DNA from: Palleronia sp. THAF1
GTDB taxonomy: Bacteria > Pseudomonadota > Alphaproteobacteria > Rhodobacterales > Rhodobacteraceae
Direction: 5' to 3'
Assembly: GCF_009363795.1 (NCBI RefSeq)
Contig: NZ_CP045420.1
Location: 415,001 to 479,000, forward strand
Length of the DNA: 64,000 bases
Under the pieces are notes generated by a model, which searched no databases, was not told the origin of the DNA, and saw only the letters and a list, made by a program, of their open reading frames with translations. Position numbers and translations under genes: made by a program. This document shows, piece after piece, positions 40,565 to 51,185 of this stretch (the first letter of the stretch is position 1; each line of letters opens with the position of its first letter).

Positions 40565-41461
40565 ATGGCGAACGACACGACGCTGGCCTTCCAGCACCCC
40601 GAGGCGCGCGCCGCCGCCTATCCGCCCTCGGACATGGCCGACCGCATCAGCCTGCGCGACCATCTGGTCGAGGTCGAGATCGGTGCTTTCCAACCCGAAC
40701 GTGGCCGTACCCAGCGCGTGCTGTTCAACGTGGTGGTCGAGGTGCGCCCCTCCGGCGTGGCCGAAACGGACGACGTGGACCGTGTGCTGTCTTACGACAC
40801 GATCACCGAAGCCATCGCCGCCGCGCTGGACGAAGAGCGCCTGAACCTGCTGGAAACGCTGGCTGAAAAGGTCGCCGCGCGAGTGCTGGCCGAACCGCAG
40901 GCGCTTCGTTGTTTCGTTCGGATCGAAAAGCTGGACCTTGGACCCGGCGCCTTGGGCGTCGAAATCGTGCGCGCCGCCGGGGCCGCGACACCCGACGCTG
41001 GAGGCGAGGCACCGCGCCCGGTGATCGGTTTCCTGACCAATCCTGCCATCGATTCCGACGGTCTAAGCGCGATGATCGACCGCGTCGCGAACCTTGGCCC
41101 TACCATCCTGTGCGTCGGCCCACACCCCGGTGCGGTTCCGGTCACCGGGCACCCGCTGACCCAGCGCCGGATCGACCTTCTGGCCATAGAGCAGAACTGC
41201 TGGCGCCTTGCCGCCCGCGATCCGCGCTGTGTGGTGGTGGAAACCCGGACGGAATTGGACTGGGCCCTGAAGAAAGGCCGGATCAGCGTTTGGGCGCCGT
41301 CGAAACTGGTGCTCGACGCGACCCACCCGCCATCGGTTCAGGCGCTGGACACCGTCGCGCTGGCCGCTTGGCTGGGTGAGGTGATGCATGCGCAGCGCCT
41401 TGTGGCCGTGGGATGGAACGCGCCTGAGGCCCCATTCCCGACCGAACGGTGGGAGGTCTGA
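40565..41461 (+). CDS. folB: Dihydroneopterin aldolase with C-terminal extension
   Basis: 298 residues, about 2.5 times a plain FolB (~120). Residues ~27-145 are the aldolase (ISLRDHLVEVEIGAFQPER; VLSYDTITEAI; NLLETLAEKVA), which converts 7,8-dihydroneopterin to 6-hydroxymethyl-dihydropterin for folate. The last ~140 residues are a second domain: QRRIDLLAIEQNCWRL, WAPSKLVLDA and DTVALAAWLGEV recall the amino-acid-kinase fold. The long form is, as far as I recall, usual in Rhodobacterales. It begins the folB-folP-glmM-gtrA run. Confidence 0.88.
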   Translation: MANDTTLAFQHPEARAAAYPPSDMADRISLRDHLVEVEIGAFQPERGRTQRVLFNVVVEVRPSGVAETDDVDRVLSYDTITEAIAAALDEERLNLLETLAEKVAARVLAEPQALRCFVRIEKLDLGPGALGVEIVRAAGAATPDAGGEAPRPVIGFLTNPAIDSDGLSAMIDRVANLGPTILCVGPHPGAVPVTGHPLTQRRIDLLAIEQNCWRLAARDPRCVVVETRTELDWALKKGRISVWAPSKLVLDATHPPSVQALDTVALAAWLGEVMHAQRLVAVGWNAPEAPFPTERWEV

Positions 41462-41470
41462 GGGCGCGCC

Positions 41471-41503
41471 ATGGGTATTTGTGAAAAGCAAAGAGGGGCA
41501 GGG
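41471..41503 (+). repeat. Dispersed intergenic repeat, copy B
   Basis: ATGGGTATTTGTGAAAAGCA then AAGAGGGGCAGG lies in the 44 bp between folB and folP, and its purine-rich end (GAGGGG) serves as ribosome binding site for the folP GTG at 41506. Same family as the copy at 17912. Confidence 0.65.
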
Positions 41504-41505
41504 CG

Positions 41506-42513
41506 GTGAGCTATTGGCGACCACTCGTGCAGGTTGGACCGAGCCGCCCCGCGAAGGCGCTGCCGCTGGCCGGTGGCTGGGGCTGGTTCACGCATCTGGA
41601 ACGATTGGAGCGGGACGGGTCCGCGCAGGTCGTCAGCGCGGACGCATTGCCGGATGACGTGCAGGTGCGGCTGACCACCCCGCGCGCGCATGTTGCGGGT
41701 CTCGCGATGGACCGCCCGCGCATCATGGCGATCCTGAACGCCACGCCTGACAGTTTCTCTGATGGCGGCCAGCACGAGGGCGACGCGGCGCAGGCCGGCG
41801 CGCGCAGGCTGGTGGGAGAAGGGGCCGATATCATCGACGTGGGCGGCGAAAGCACCCGCCCCGGCGCGCAAGAGGTGCCAGTGGACGCGGAAATCGCGCG
41901 CATCCAGCCCGTGATCGCCGCCCTGCGCGCTGAATGGAGCGGCGTGATCTCGGTGGATACCCGCAAGGCGCCCGTCGCAGCGGCTGCGGCCCGTGCAGGC
42001 GCGACCATGCTGAACGACGTCTCCGCGCTGACCTGGGACGCGGACATGGCCACTACTGCTGCCGACAGCGGCCTACCGATCTGCCTGATGCATGCGCAGG
42101 GCGATCCGCAAACCATGCAGGACGCGCCGCACTACGATGACGTTTTGCTCGACGTTTACGACCATCTGTCCGACCGCATCGACGCCGCGACGAGCGCTGG
42201 AATCGACCGTGAGCGCATCGTCATCGACCCCGGCATCGGCTTCGGCAAAACGCTGGAGCATAACTTGTCACTGCTGGCCCGGCTGTCGCTGTTCCATACG
42301 CTCGGCTGCCCGATCCTGCTGGGCGCGTCGCGTAAACGCTTCATCGGCACCATCGGCGAGGCGGACACGCCCGGCGATAGAATGCCGGGGTCCGTGGCCG
42401 TCGCGCTTGCGGGAATCGCGCAAGGGGTGCAGATCGTGCGGGTGCATGACATGGCCGCGACACGACAGGCGCTTCGGTTGTGGCAGGCGGCAACGAGTGG
42501 AGAGACACCATGA
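41506..42513 (+). CDS. folP: Dihydropteroate synthase
   Basis: 335 residues, GTG start. After an N-terminal extension of ~70 residues the TIM barrel begins at [17 protein letters not shown] (pterin/pyrophosphate loop), with [32 protein letters not shown] and GASRKRFIG. It joins hydroxymethyl-dihydropterin pyrophosphate to p-aminobenzoate and is the sulfonamide target. It follows folB after 44 bp and overlaps glmM by 4 bases, as in the widespread folP-glmM pairing. Confidence 0.95.
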   Translation: MSYWRPLVQVGPSRPAKALPLAGGWGWFTHLERLERDGSAQVVSADALPDDVQVRLTTPRAHVAGLAMDRPRIMAILNATPDSFSDGGQHEGDAAQAGARRLVGEGADIIDVGGESTRPGAQEVPVDAEIARIQPVIAALRAEWSGVISVDTRKAPVAAAAARAGATMLNDVSALTWDADMATTAADSGLPICLMHAQGDPQTMQDAPHYDDVLLDVYDHLSDRIDAATSAGIDRERIVIDPGIGFGKTLEHNLSLLARLSLFHTLGCPILLGASRKRFIGTIGEADTPGDRMPGSVAVALAGIAQGVQIVRVHDMAATRQALRLWQAATSGETP

Positions 42514-43856
42514 CACGCAAACTCTTCGGCACCGATGGCGTGCGCGGCAGAGCCAACACCCATCCGATGACCGCCGAAATGGCGATGCGCCTTGGCGCGG
42601 CCGCCGGGCGGTTCTTCCGGCGTGAAGGGATGGGCGCGCACCGCGTTGTGATCGGCAAGGACACGCGGCTGTCGGGCTACATGTTCGAAAACGCTCTGAC
42701 GGCCGGGTTCACCTCTACCGGCATGAACGTGCTTTTGCTGGGCCCTGTGCCGACCCCTGCCGTGGGAATGTTGACCCCGTCGATGCGCGCCGATGCGGGC
42801 GTGATGATCTCTGCTTCGCACAACGCGCACGAAGACAACGGCATCAAGTTCTTCGGCCCCGACGGCTTCAAGCTGTCCGACAGCGCCGAGACCGAGATCG
42901 AGAAGCTGGTCGAACGCGGCGTGGCCCCCGCCAAACCCGGTAACATCGGGCGCGCCCGCCGCGTGGACGATGCGCGCTTCCGCTACAATGAACGGTTGAA
43001 GGCGTCGCTGCCGTCAGGCCAGAACCTCGACGGTATGCGCGTCGTGATCGACTGCGCCAACGGTGCCGCCCACCGCACCGCGCCCGAAATCCTGTGGGAA
43101 TTGGGGGCAGAGGTCATCGCCATGGGCGTCGAGCCTGACGGCACCAACATCAACCTGAACTGCGGCTCTACCAAGCCAGAGGCCGCCGCCCGCATGGTGC
43201 GGGAGCGTCGCGCCGATGTGGGCATTTGTCTCGACGGTGACGCCGACCGTGTGATGATCATCGACGAGACCGGCGAAGTCGCCGACGGCGATCAGATCAT
43301 GGCGCTGTTCGCGCGTCGCTGGGCCGAAGTGGGCAAGCTCAGCCAGCGCACGCTTGTAGCCACGGTGATGAGCAACCTCGGGCTGGAGCGTTACCTGACC
43401 GGCCACGGCCTCTCGTTGCACCGCACAGGCGTTGGTGACCGCTACGTGGTCGAGGCGATGCGCTCGGGCGGGTTCAATCTTGGCGGCGAGCAGTCCGGGC
43501 ATATCGTGATGACGGATCACGCCACCACCGGCGATGGCCTGCTGGCGGGCCTGCAGTTCCTCACCGCGATGATAGAGACCGGCAAGACTGCCAGCCAGCT
43601 TATGCAACAGTTCGATAAGGTGCCGCAGCTGTTGAAGAATGTCAGCTACGCCCCTGGCAAGGCCCCGCTGGAAGACGACGCCGTCAAGACAGAGATCGCG
43701 GCGGCAGAGGAACGCTTGGGCGGTGCTGGCCGCGTACTGATCCGGGCATCGGGCACAGAGCCCCTGATCCGCGTCATGGCCGAATGCGAGGATGAGGCGC
43801 TGTTGCACGAGGTCGTTGACGGCATCGCCGACAAGATCTCGCGCGCGGCGGCGTGA
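42510..43856 (+). CDS. glmM: Phosphoglucosamine mutase
   Basis: 448 residues. LFGTDGVRG opens the protein, [17 protein letters not shown] holds the phosphoserine, DGDADR binds magnesium and [13 protein letters not shown] is the phosphate-binding loop. It converts glucosamine-6-phosphate to glucosamine-1-phosphate for UDP-GlcNAc, hence peptidoglycan and lipid A. The ATG at 42510 overlaps the folP stop, and its own stop overlaps the start of the gtrA-like gene, so translation is coupled on both sides. Confidence 0.96.
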   Translation: MTRKLFGTDGVRGRANTHPMTAEMAMRLGAAAGRFFRREGMGAHRVVIGKDTRLSGYMFENALTAGFTSTGMNVLLLGPVPTPAVGMLTPSMRADAGVMISASHNAHEDNGIKFFGPDGFKLSDSAETEIEKLVERGVAPAKPGNIGRARRVDDARFRYNERLKASLPSGQNLDGMRVVIDCANGAAHRTAPEILWELGAEVIAMGVEPDGTNINLNCGSTKPEAAARMVRERRADVGICLDGDADRVMIIDETGEVADGDQIMALFARRWAEVGKLSQRTLVATVMSNLGLERYLTGHGLSLHRTGVGDRYVVEAMRSGGFNLGGEQSGHIVMTDHATTGDGLLAGLQFLTAMIETGKTASQLMQQFDKVPQLLKNVSYAPGKAPLEDDAVKTEIAAAEERLGGAGRVLIRASGTEPLIRVMAECEDEALLHEVVDGIADKISRAAA

Positions 43857-44293
43857 GCCGGACTACACTTATCCTGCGCTACACTTGCTTTGCAGTCCTC
43901 GCGACGATCCTGAACCTCGGCGTGCAAAGGATTGTGCTGGCGGCGGGCGAAGGCGCGGTGGTCTTCGCGCTGGCCGTTTTCGCAGGAACTCTGGCGGGGC
44001 TGGTGCTGAAATACGCGCTCGACAAGCGCTACATCTTCGCCGACCTGTCCACCGGCATGGCCGCCCACACGCGCAAGTTCGGCCTCTATACAGCGATGGG
44101 CCTGATCACCACGGCGATCTTTTGGGGCACGGAAACCGGCTTCTGGCTGGCCTTCGGCACCGACCGAATGCGAGAGCTTGGGGCGGTGATCGGCCTCGCC
44201 ATCGGCTACGTCGTCAAATACCAGTTGGACCGGCGCTACGTCTTCACCGACCGGGCGCTGTCAGCATCCGGGTCAGCGCACCCCACTGGCTGA
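43853..44293 (+). CDS. GtrA-like small membrane protein
   Basis: 146 residues, GTG start overlapping the glmM stop by 4 bases. Four membrane segments with [12 protein letters not shown] after the second and [12 protein letters not shown] after the fourth are the repeated hallmark of GtrA proteins, thought to move lipid-linked sugars across the inner membrane. Placement after glmM suggests a link to cell-envelope sugar metabolism. Its 3' end overlaps the end of a convergent transporter gene by 50 bases. Confidence 0.85.
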   Translation: MSRTTLILRYTCFAVLATILNLGVQRIVLAAGEGAVVFALAVFAGTLAGLVLKYALDKRYIFADLSTGMAAHTRKFGLYTAMGLITTAIFWGTETGFWLAFGTDRMRELGAVIGLAIGYVVKYQLDRRYVFTDRALSASGSAHPTG

Positions 44294-45152
44294 TCGCCAG
44301 TCCCGTCAGAATCAGAGCGAGCGCCGCGAAGAAGCGCGCGGGGAGGGCCTCTGACAGTAGTGTCGCGCCGAAGACCATCGACCAGATCGGCACCTGGTAG
44401 TTCACCAGCGTCATGAAGTTCGATCCGGCCGTTTGCACCACGCGCACCCGGATCAGAGCGGCCAGCGCCGTGGGGATCAGGCCCAGGAACAGGATCGACG
44501 CGCCGCTCAGATCGGTGCGGACCTGCGGCACGCCCTCGACCAGCAGCATCGCGGGGATCAGGATGACCGCGCCAACCAGCAGGGTCATCGCGGATAGGGT
44601 GATGGCATGGGCGCGCGGGGCGCGGCGCGTCAGGATCGATCCGACCGCATAGCTGACCGCCGCCGACACGCAGGCGATCTGGCCCAAGGCGCTAAGCGTA
44701 TCGCCCCCCATGTCGCTGACACCTGGCCCGATAAGCACGGCGGCACCTGTGAAGCCAACGCCGACACCCACGGCCCGGCGCAAGAACATCGGCTCGTCCG
44801 AGAAGAAATGCGCCAGCGGCAGGACGAACAGCGGCAGCGATGCCATCGACAGGCCAGCAAAGGCGGACGGCACATGCTGTTGTCCCCAGCTCAGCAGGAA
44901 GAAGGGTAAGGCGGTCGTCACAAGGCCGATCGGAATGGCAGAGGCCCAGAACGCGCGGTCCGTTGGCCATCGTAGGCCCATGACGCCCATCAGCGCGATC
45001 AAGGCCGCGGCCCCAAGCGTGGTGCGCGCGCAGGCCACCGTGATCGGCCCATAGCTGCGCAACGCGATCGACACGACCATGAACGTCCCGCCCCAGATCA
45101 GGCCGAGAACGACGATGGATAGCCAATTTTCCAGGGTGGGGCGGTCGGTCAT
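44244..45152 (-). CDS. EamA/DMT-family transporter
   Basis: 302 residues, ten predicted membrane segments, two EamA repeats (SIVVLGLIWGGTFMVVSIAL; AVSYAVGSILTRR). Substrate unknown; family members export amino acids or related metabolites. The last 50 bases overlap the 3' end of the gtrA-like gene on the other strand, unusual in an otherwise cleanly spaced region. It lies 99 bp downstream of ilvC, beyond a terminator hairpin. Confidence 0.86.
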   Translation of the reverse strand: MTDRPTLENWLSIVVLGLIWGGTFMVVSIALRSYGPITVACARTTLGAAALIALMGVMGLRWPTDRAFWASAIPIGLVTTALPFFLLSWGQQHVPSAFAGLSMASLPLFVLPLAHFFSDEPMFLRRAVGVGVGFTGAAVLIGPGVSDMGGDTLSALGQIACVSAAVSYAVGSILTRRAPRAHAITLSAMTLLVGAVILIPAMLLVEGVPQVRTDLSGASILFLGLIPTALAALIRVRVVQTAGSNFMTLVNYQVPIWSMVFGATLLSEALPARFFAALALILTGLAISQWGALTRMLTAPGR

Positions 45153-45218
45153 GCGCGGGACCTAAACCGTTAGTGCGCAAAGGCCCATAGGGCGCGCGCC
45201 AAACGTGCAGGCAGAAAA

Positions 45219-45244
45219 CCGGGCGCCGCGACAGCAGCGCCCGG
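45219..45244 (-). terminator. Intrinsic terminator of ilvC
   Basis: An 8 bp stem (CCGGGCGC / GCGCCCGG, 10-base loop) begins 8 bp after the ilvC stop, and TTTTCTGC follows on the minus strand, so it has the form of a Rho-independent terminator. Confidence 0.75.
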
Positions 45245-45251
45245 AAGTGGC

Positions 45252-46862
<1,611 letters not shown>

Positions 46863-46866
<4 letters not shown>

Positions 46867-47315
46867 CGCTGGATGATGTGGACCGCGCCATCCTCGCCGC
46901 GCTGTCCGGCGACGCGACCCTGTCCACGGCGGCACTCGGCGCGGCGGTCGGCCTGTCACAGCCCGTCGCGTGGCGACGTGTTAAACGATTGGAGGAGGCC
47001 GGGGTACTGGCTGGTCGAAGGCTCGATCTGGATTTGGCGGCCCTCGGTTTCGGCGTGACGGTCTTTCTGGGCGTCAAACTCGCGGCCCGCAGTCGCACCG
47101 CGCTGGGCGAGTTCGAGCGCGCCATCACCGCCATCCCAGAGGTGCAGACCGTTGAGCATGTGCTCGGCCTTTACGACTATCGCCTGCGCGTCGTCGCCCG
47201 CGATCTGGAGGATTTCGAACGTGTCCTGCGCCGTCGCATCCTGACGATGCCGGGCGTTGGGAACGTGGAAGCGAACGTTCTGCTGTCAGAGGAACGGCGC
47301 GCCGGTCCGATCTGA
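46863..47315 (+). CDS. Lrp/AsnC-family transcriptional regulator (second of a pair)
   Basis: 150 residues with the same layout as its neighbour: LDDVDRAILAALSGDATL, VAWRRVKRLEEAGVL and a RAM domain (QTVEHVLGLYDYRLRVVARD). The 4-base overlap with the upstream gene implies coupled translation and possibly a hetero-oligomer. Identity to the first copy is modest by eye, so the duplication is not recent. Confidence 0.9.
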
Positions 47316-47325
47316 TCGCATCAGA

Positions 47326-48513
47326 TCACGCTCCGCCCATCCCCGCCATCATCACGTTGCGCCGCAAGGGGCCAAGGTCATGCACCGCCTTCAATCCCGC
47401 CGAGCGCAACGCTTGCAGCGGGCCAGAGTCGGCTTGGCACAGCCGGTTGTAAGCGTCGATCGCCGTAGCGCGGATCGCCATGTCGCGGTGGCGGCTGCGC
47501 GCATAGGTCTCCAACGCCGCATCGCGTCCCGGATCTCCGCCTTCGATGGCGTCTGCCAGTGCCGCAATATCAGCAATCGACGTATTCAGACCCTGCGCAC
47601 CGATGGGTGGCAGGACATGCGCGGCCTCTGCCACCAGTGCCGTGCGCCGCGCCGTCAGCGCATCGGCGGTACGGGTGATGATCGGCCAAACGCGCATGGG
47701 TGTGATCCGCTGCATCGGCCCCATGATGTGCAGTGCACGTTCGGTCAGTTCCGCATCGAAAGCTTCGGCGTTCATCGCCTGCAATTCCGCGATGCGCGCG
47801 CCCGTGGACATCCAAACGATAGAGGACGCATGCTGCCCCTCGTGATCTGGCAAGGGCACGGTCACAAACGCGCCGCCGCCGTTGTAGACCTCGGTCGAGA
47901 CATGCTGGTGCGGATCGGCATGGGTGCAGGCGAAGGCTAGCGCTTTCTGGCCGTAGCGCCGGTCGCGCGCCTCGATCCCGGCCGCCCCACGCACGGGCGA
48001 GTTCCGCCCGTCCGCGCCGATCACCAGCGCGGCGGACAGACGGCTGCCATCGGTCAGGGTCACGCGCACTTCGTTCTCTCGGGCGAGCATGGACCTGAAG
48101 CCAACGCCTAGCCGCAAATTGACGCGTGACGCATCGTTCAACGCGTCCAACAGGATGCGATGGGCGCGCCAATTCATCACGTTCTGCCCGAACGCGGGCA
48201 GATCCAGATCGCCGGGGCGGAACGTTCGGGTCGCAGTCTGGCGCGGCGGCCAGCCGGTGGAGTCCATCACCCGCAGCGCCTCCAGCGGCGTGGCGTCGGG
48301 CGCAAGGTGCTGCCACAGCCCCGCCTCTTCCAGCACCGCGATGGAGGGCGCAAGATAGGCGGTTGAGCGCAGATCGCTGTCTTCGTCCGACATGGCGTCC
48401 GCGGGCGTCGAGGGGTCGCAGACCGTTACGGTATGTCCACGCTTGGCCAGCAGCGCCGCCAGGATCATACCCGCGATACCCGCGCCCGAGATGAAGATGT
48501 CCGTCTTTTCCAT
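47326..48513 (-). CDS. UbiH/UbiF-type FAD-dependent hydroxylase
   Basis: 395 residues. GAGIAGMILAALLAKRGH is the FAD Rossmann motif, LVIGADGRNSPVR the DG motif, and VAEAAHVLPPIGAQGLNTS the second FAD-ribityl site, with Glu in place of the usual Asp. Members hydroxylate the ubiquinone ring; the exact position cannot be assigned from sequence. The ATG at 48513 gives the conserved start. It is divergent from a GntR-type regulator and convergent with the Lrp pair. Confidence 0.87.
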   Translation of the reverse strand: MEKTDIFISGAGIAGMILAALLAKRGHTVTVCDPSTPADAMSDEDSDLRSTAYLAPSIAVLEEAGLWQHLAPDATPLEALRVMDSTGWPPRQTATRTFRPGDLDLPAFGQNVMNWRAHRILLDALNDASRVNLRLGVGFRSMLARENEVRVTLTDGSRLSAALVIGADGRNSPVRGAAGIEARDRRYGQKALAFACTHADPHQHVSTEVYNGGGAFVTVPLPDHEGQHASSIVWMSTGARIAELQAMNAEAFDAELTERALHIMGPMQRITPMRVWPIITRTADALTARRTALVAEAAHVLPPIGAQGLNTSIADIAALADAIEGGDPGRDAALETYARSRHRDMAIRATAIDAYNRLCQADSGPLQALRSAGLKAVHDLGPLRRNVMMAGMGGA

Positions 48514-48618
48514 ACGCTCCAGATAGGCGGCGCGCGCAGCAAGGTCACGCCCTGTGCGACGCAATGGCTCGTCTTTCATTGCTCTGGCGGGTTTGGCCCG
48601 TGCTGCTATGCTCGGCGC

Positions 48619-49263
48619 ATGTCCGATCTGCGCCCCCCCCAACGCGACGCCTACGCCCTGCTTCTCGAAGCCATCGACACCGGCGTCTATCGACCCGGTG
48701 ACAGGCTGGTCGAAAACGAACTGGCTGAGCGCTTTGGCGTCTCTCGCACCCCTATCCGCGAAGCCCTGCAACGGTTGGAAACCCAGTCTTTGCTGACCCG
48801 CGATGGCCGGTCTCTGATGGTCGCATCGCTCGATCACAACCAGATGGCCGAGCTGTATATCGTGCGCACTGAACTAGAGGGGCTGGCCGCCGAACTGGCC
48901 GCCCGCCATGCCACGGCAGAAGAGCTGCGGGTCTTGGCGCAGATGGTGGCAGAGGACAGGAACCGGCTGGACGACCCGCAGGCCCTGAGTCGCGCGAACC
49001 GGCGGTTTCACAAGCGTATTCATCTGGCATCGCACAACATGTTCCTCGTGCGGCAACTGGATCTGGTGCACCGCTCGATGGCACTTCTGGCAACCACATC
49101 GCTTGCCGTAGAAGGCCGCGGTGTCGTTGCGCTGGAGGAACACGCGTGCATCGTGGCGGCGCTGGAAGCGCGCGACAGCGTGGCGGCGAGGGATGCCCTG
49201 ACGGCGCATATCAGTCAAGCCTATGAGACACGTCTGCGTCACGACTCCGGACAAGACGTGTGA
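48619..49263 (+). CDS. GntR-family (FCD) transcriptional regulator
   Basis: 214 residues. PGDRLVENELAERFGVSRTPIREALQRLE is represented by LVENELAERFGVSRTPI in the N-terminal winged helix; the C-terminal all-helical FCD domain includes ELYIVRTELEGLAAELAA and EEHACIVAALEARD, with the metal/ligand-binding histidines of the family. It represses catabolic genes in response to a small carboxylate in known cases. The ligand is unknown. A run of eight C lies at codons 5-7. Divergent from the ubiH-like gene. Confidence 0.9.
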   Translation: MSDLRPPQRDAYALLLEAIDTGVYRPGDRLVENELAERFGVSRTPIREALQRLETQSLLTRDGRSLMVASLDHNQMAELYIVRTELEGLAAELAARHATAEELRVLAQMVAEDRNRLDDPQALSRANRRFHKRIHLASHNMFLVRQLDLVHRSMALLATTSLAVEGRGVVALEEHACIVAALEARDSVAARDALTAHISQAYETRLRHDSGQDV

Positions 49264-49272
49264 ACCGGCTCG

Positions 49273-51114
49273 CTAAGAATCGTCCGGTGCCGTGACGCCA
49301 TGGGCGGTCTTGTCCCAGAAGAACGGACGATAGGCCAATTCGGCGATGGCCTTCACAAGCGCAATCGTCGCCATCGGGAAGTAAAGCTGCGTTAGTGGGA
49401 TTGCCGCGATCAGACCGGGGCGGCCCATTCGGCAGGTCGCGAGCGCCTGCGCCATGGCGTTGAGCATGAAATAGCCTGCCATCACGACCATGACTGTTAC
49501 GACGCCGCTCCCCGACAATCCGTCGAAGAAAGGGTGCGAGATGCCAGCGACGGGCAGCCAGAACAGCCATAGGAAGGGCGCCGTAGCGGCAGACAGCAAC
49601 GAGCCCAAGAACAGCACCTGCATACCCAGAAATCGCCACGCCCCCAGATCACGCCAAAGCAATAGCGGGCTGCGCATATGCGCGGCCCAAGTCAGCGCGT
49701 AGCCCTTTTGCCAGCGCGACCGCTGCTTGATCCAGGCGCGGGGGCTGGCGGTCGCTTCCTCCATCGTGGTGCTGTCTAAAAGGTCGGTGCGGTAACCCGC
49801 GCGCGTAAGCCGAAGACCAAGATCGGCGTCTTCGGTCACATTGTGCGCGTCCCAGCCGCCGACCTCTTCCAGCGGCCCGCGCCGCAAGAACACAGTCGTC
49901 CCGCCCAAAGGCACGGCCCAGTCCAACCGCCTGATCGCAGGAAGGATCAGCGAAAACCACGTCGCATAGTCCAGAAAGAAGCACCGGGTCAGCCACGTCG
50001 CGCGTGCGTTGTAGAACGCCAGCCGCCCCTGTAACGCCGCGACCCGTGGCCCGGACCGGGCGAACTGGTGCACGACGCGGTGGATCTGATCGGGCGCAGG
50101 CGCGTCCTCGGCGTCGTAGATACCGATGATGGCGCCACGGCAGAAATCCAACGCAAGGTTCATCGCACGCGGTTTGGTCTGCACGCCGCCGGGCGCGACA
50201 CGCAGGACGCGGACCCATGGCGGCAATTCGGTTTCGGCTAAGGTGCGCGCGGTCACGGCGTCGCTTTCCTCGATCAGAAGGCAGATATCCAGAAGTTCGC
50301 GCGGGTAATCCAGCTTGGCGATCCGATCGACAAGGATCGCCGCGATGTCCTGTTCCTTGAACAATGGCAGCAGGATTGACACGACCGGATATCGCGCAAG
50401 GCGTGGGCTGGCCTTAAGTTTCGGTGGACGTCTTAGCCGCGACACCACGGCAAAGAGTAACAAGGCGCCGTTCACGGACAGCACGCAGAGCGCCATCCAA
50501 GACCCCACAACGATAGCGCTGGCGGGCGCGACAGCGATCCCGGCGATCAGTGCAGCCAGCAGCGCCATGGCCCGGACGGGGGCGGCCACCATATGCCGGC
50601 AGCTTTGCGCGGCTGGACTGCGCGTTTCTGCGCGGTCTGCGAGGGGAGGACCGGCGTAGCGCATCAGCACTTCCGTCAGCCGTGTCTCGGTGTCGAGGAT
50701 CGGTTGGCACCAAGCATTTAGCGCGGCTTCGAGGTAGGGGCGCAGTCCGTCAAACTGATGTGGATCGACGCACAGGATCGGAACCGACGCGCCAGCATTG
50801 CGAAGGGGCACGATTCGGTGTCGCGCGCAGAACGCCGCTCCAAGTCGATCAATCGCGGCGGCATCGGGGCTGGGCGTGGAGCCGTCGCGCACAGGAAGGT
50901 CGTGCAAGGCAGCAAGCGCATCACGAAGAACGACATCATCGATGTTGCCGTGCCGGAGCAGGATGTCGGCAAGCGTTCCAGATAGCTTGCGCCGACGGTC
51001 CAGCGCCCAGCGGTGCGTTTCGGCGTCGATAGCGCCGGTAGAGACAAGGCGCTCGCTTAGGGTCGCGGGGTGCGCGCGTTGCGGGTCGAGTGATTTTTGG
51101 TCGAGTATCGACAT
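49273..51114 (-). CDS. GT2 polysaccharide synthase with MshEN-like N-terminal domain
   Basis: 613 residues. Residues ~20-80 repeat the MshEN/GspE-N pattern (LSERLVSTGAID; LADILLRHGNIDD; ALAALHDLP), but the arginines that bind c-di-GMP read as threonine. Two membrane segments (about 182-225) precede a cellulose-synthase-like GT2 domain with LLIEESD, YDAEDAP, NVTEDADLG and QRSRWQKG, then about four C-terminal membrane segments. It should polymerise a surface glycan from a UDP-sugar. A perfect CtrA box lies upstream. Product unknown. Confidence 0.85.
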   Translation of the reverse strand: MSILDQKSLDPQRAHPATLSERLVSTGAIDAETHRWALDRRRKLSGTLADILLRHGNIDDVVLRDALAALHDLPVRDGSTPSPDAAAIDRLGAAFCARHRIVPLRNAGASVPILCVDPHQFDGLRPYLEAALNAWCQPILDTETRLTEVLMRYAGPPLADRAETRSPAAQSCRHMVAAPVRAMALLAALIAGIAVAPASAIVVGSWMALCVLSVNGALLLFAVVSRLRRPPKLKASPRLARYPVVSILLPLFKEQDIAAILVDRIAKLDYPRELLDICLLIEESDAVTARTLAETELPPWVRVLRVAPGGVQTKPRAMNLALDFCRGAIIGIYDAEDAPAPDQIHRVVHQFARSGPRVAALQGRLAFYNARATWLTRCFFLDYATWFSLILPAIRRLDWAVPLGGTTVFLRRGPLEEVGGWDAHNVTEDADLGLRLTRAGYRTDLLDSTTMEEATASPRAWIKQRSRWQKGYALTWAAHMRSPLLLWRDLGAWRFLGMQVLFLGSLLSAATAPFLWLFWLPVAGISHPFFDGLSGSGVVTVMVVMAGYFMLNAMAQALATCRMGRPGLIAAIPLTQLYFPMATIALVKAIAELAYRPFFWDKTAHGVTAPDDS

Positions 51115-51160
51115 TCGATGATACAGAGTCCTTGGACTCTCACCGACTAGCGCCTTAACC

Positions 51161-51175
51161 TTAACGTAGTGTTAA
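51161..51175. promoter_or_regulatory. CtrA-binding box (TTAA-N7-TTAA)
   Basis: TTAACGTAGTGTTAA fits the full CtrA consensus exactly and lies 47 bp upstream of the GT2 gene start on the minus strand, beyond the end of that gene's coding region and downstream of carA's stop on the upstream side. A further TTAA at 51155-51158 adds a half-site. The CtrA cell-cycle/motility regulator likely controls the glycosyltransferase. Confidence 0.65.
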
Positions 51176-51185
51176 TGCCTCAGAG

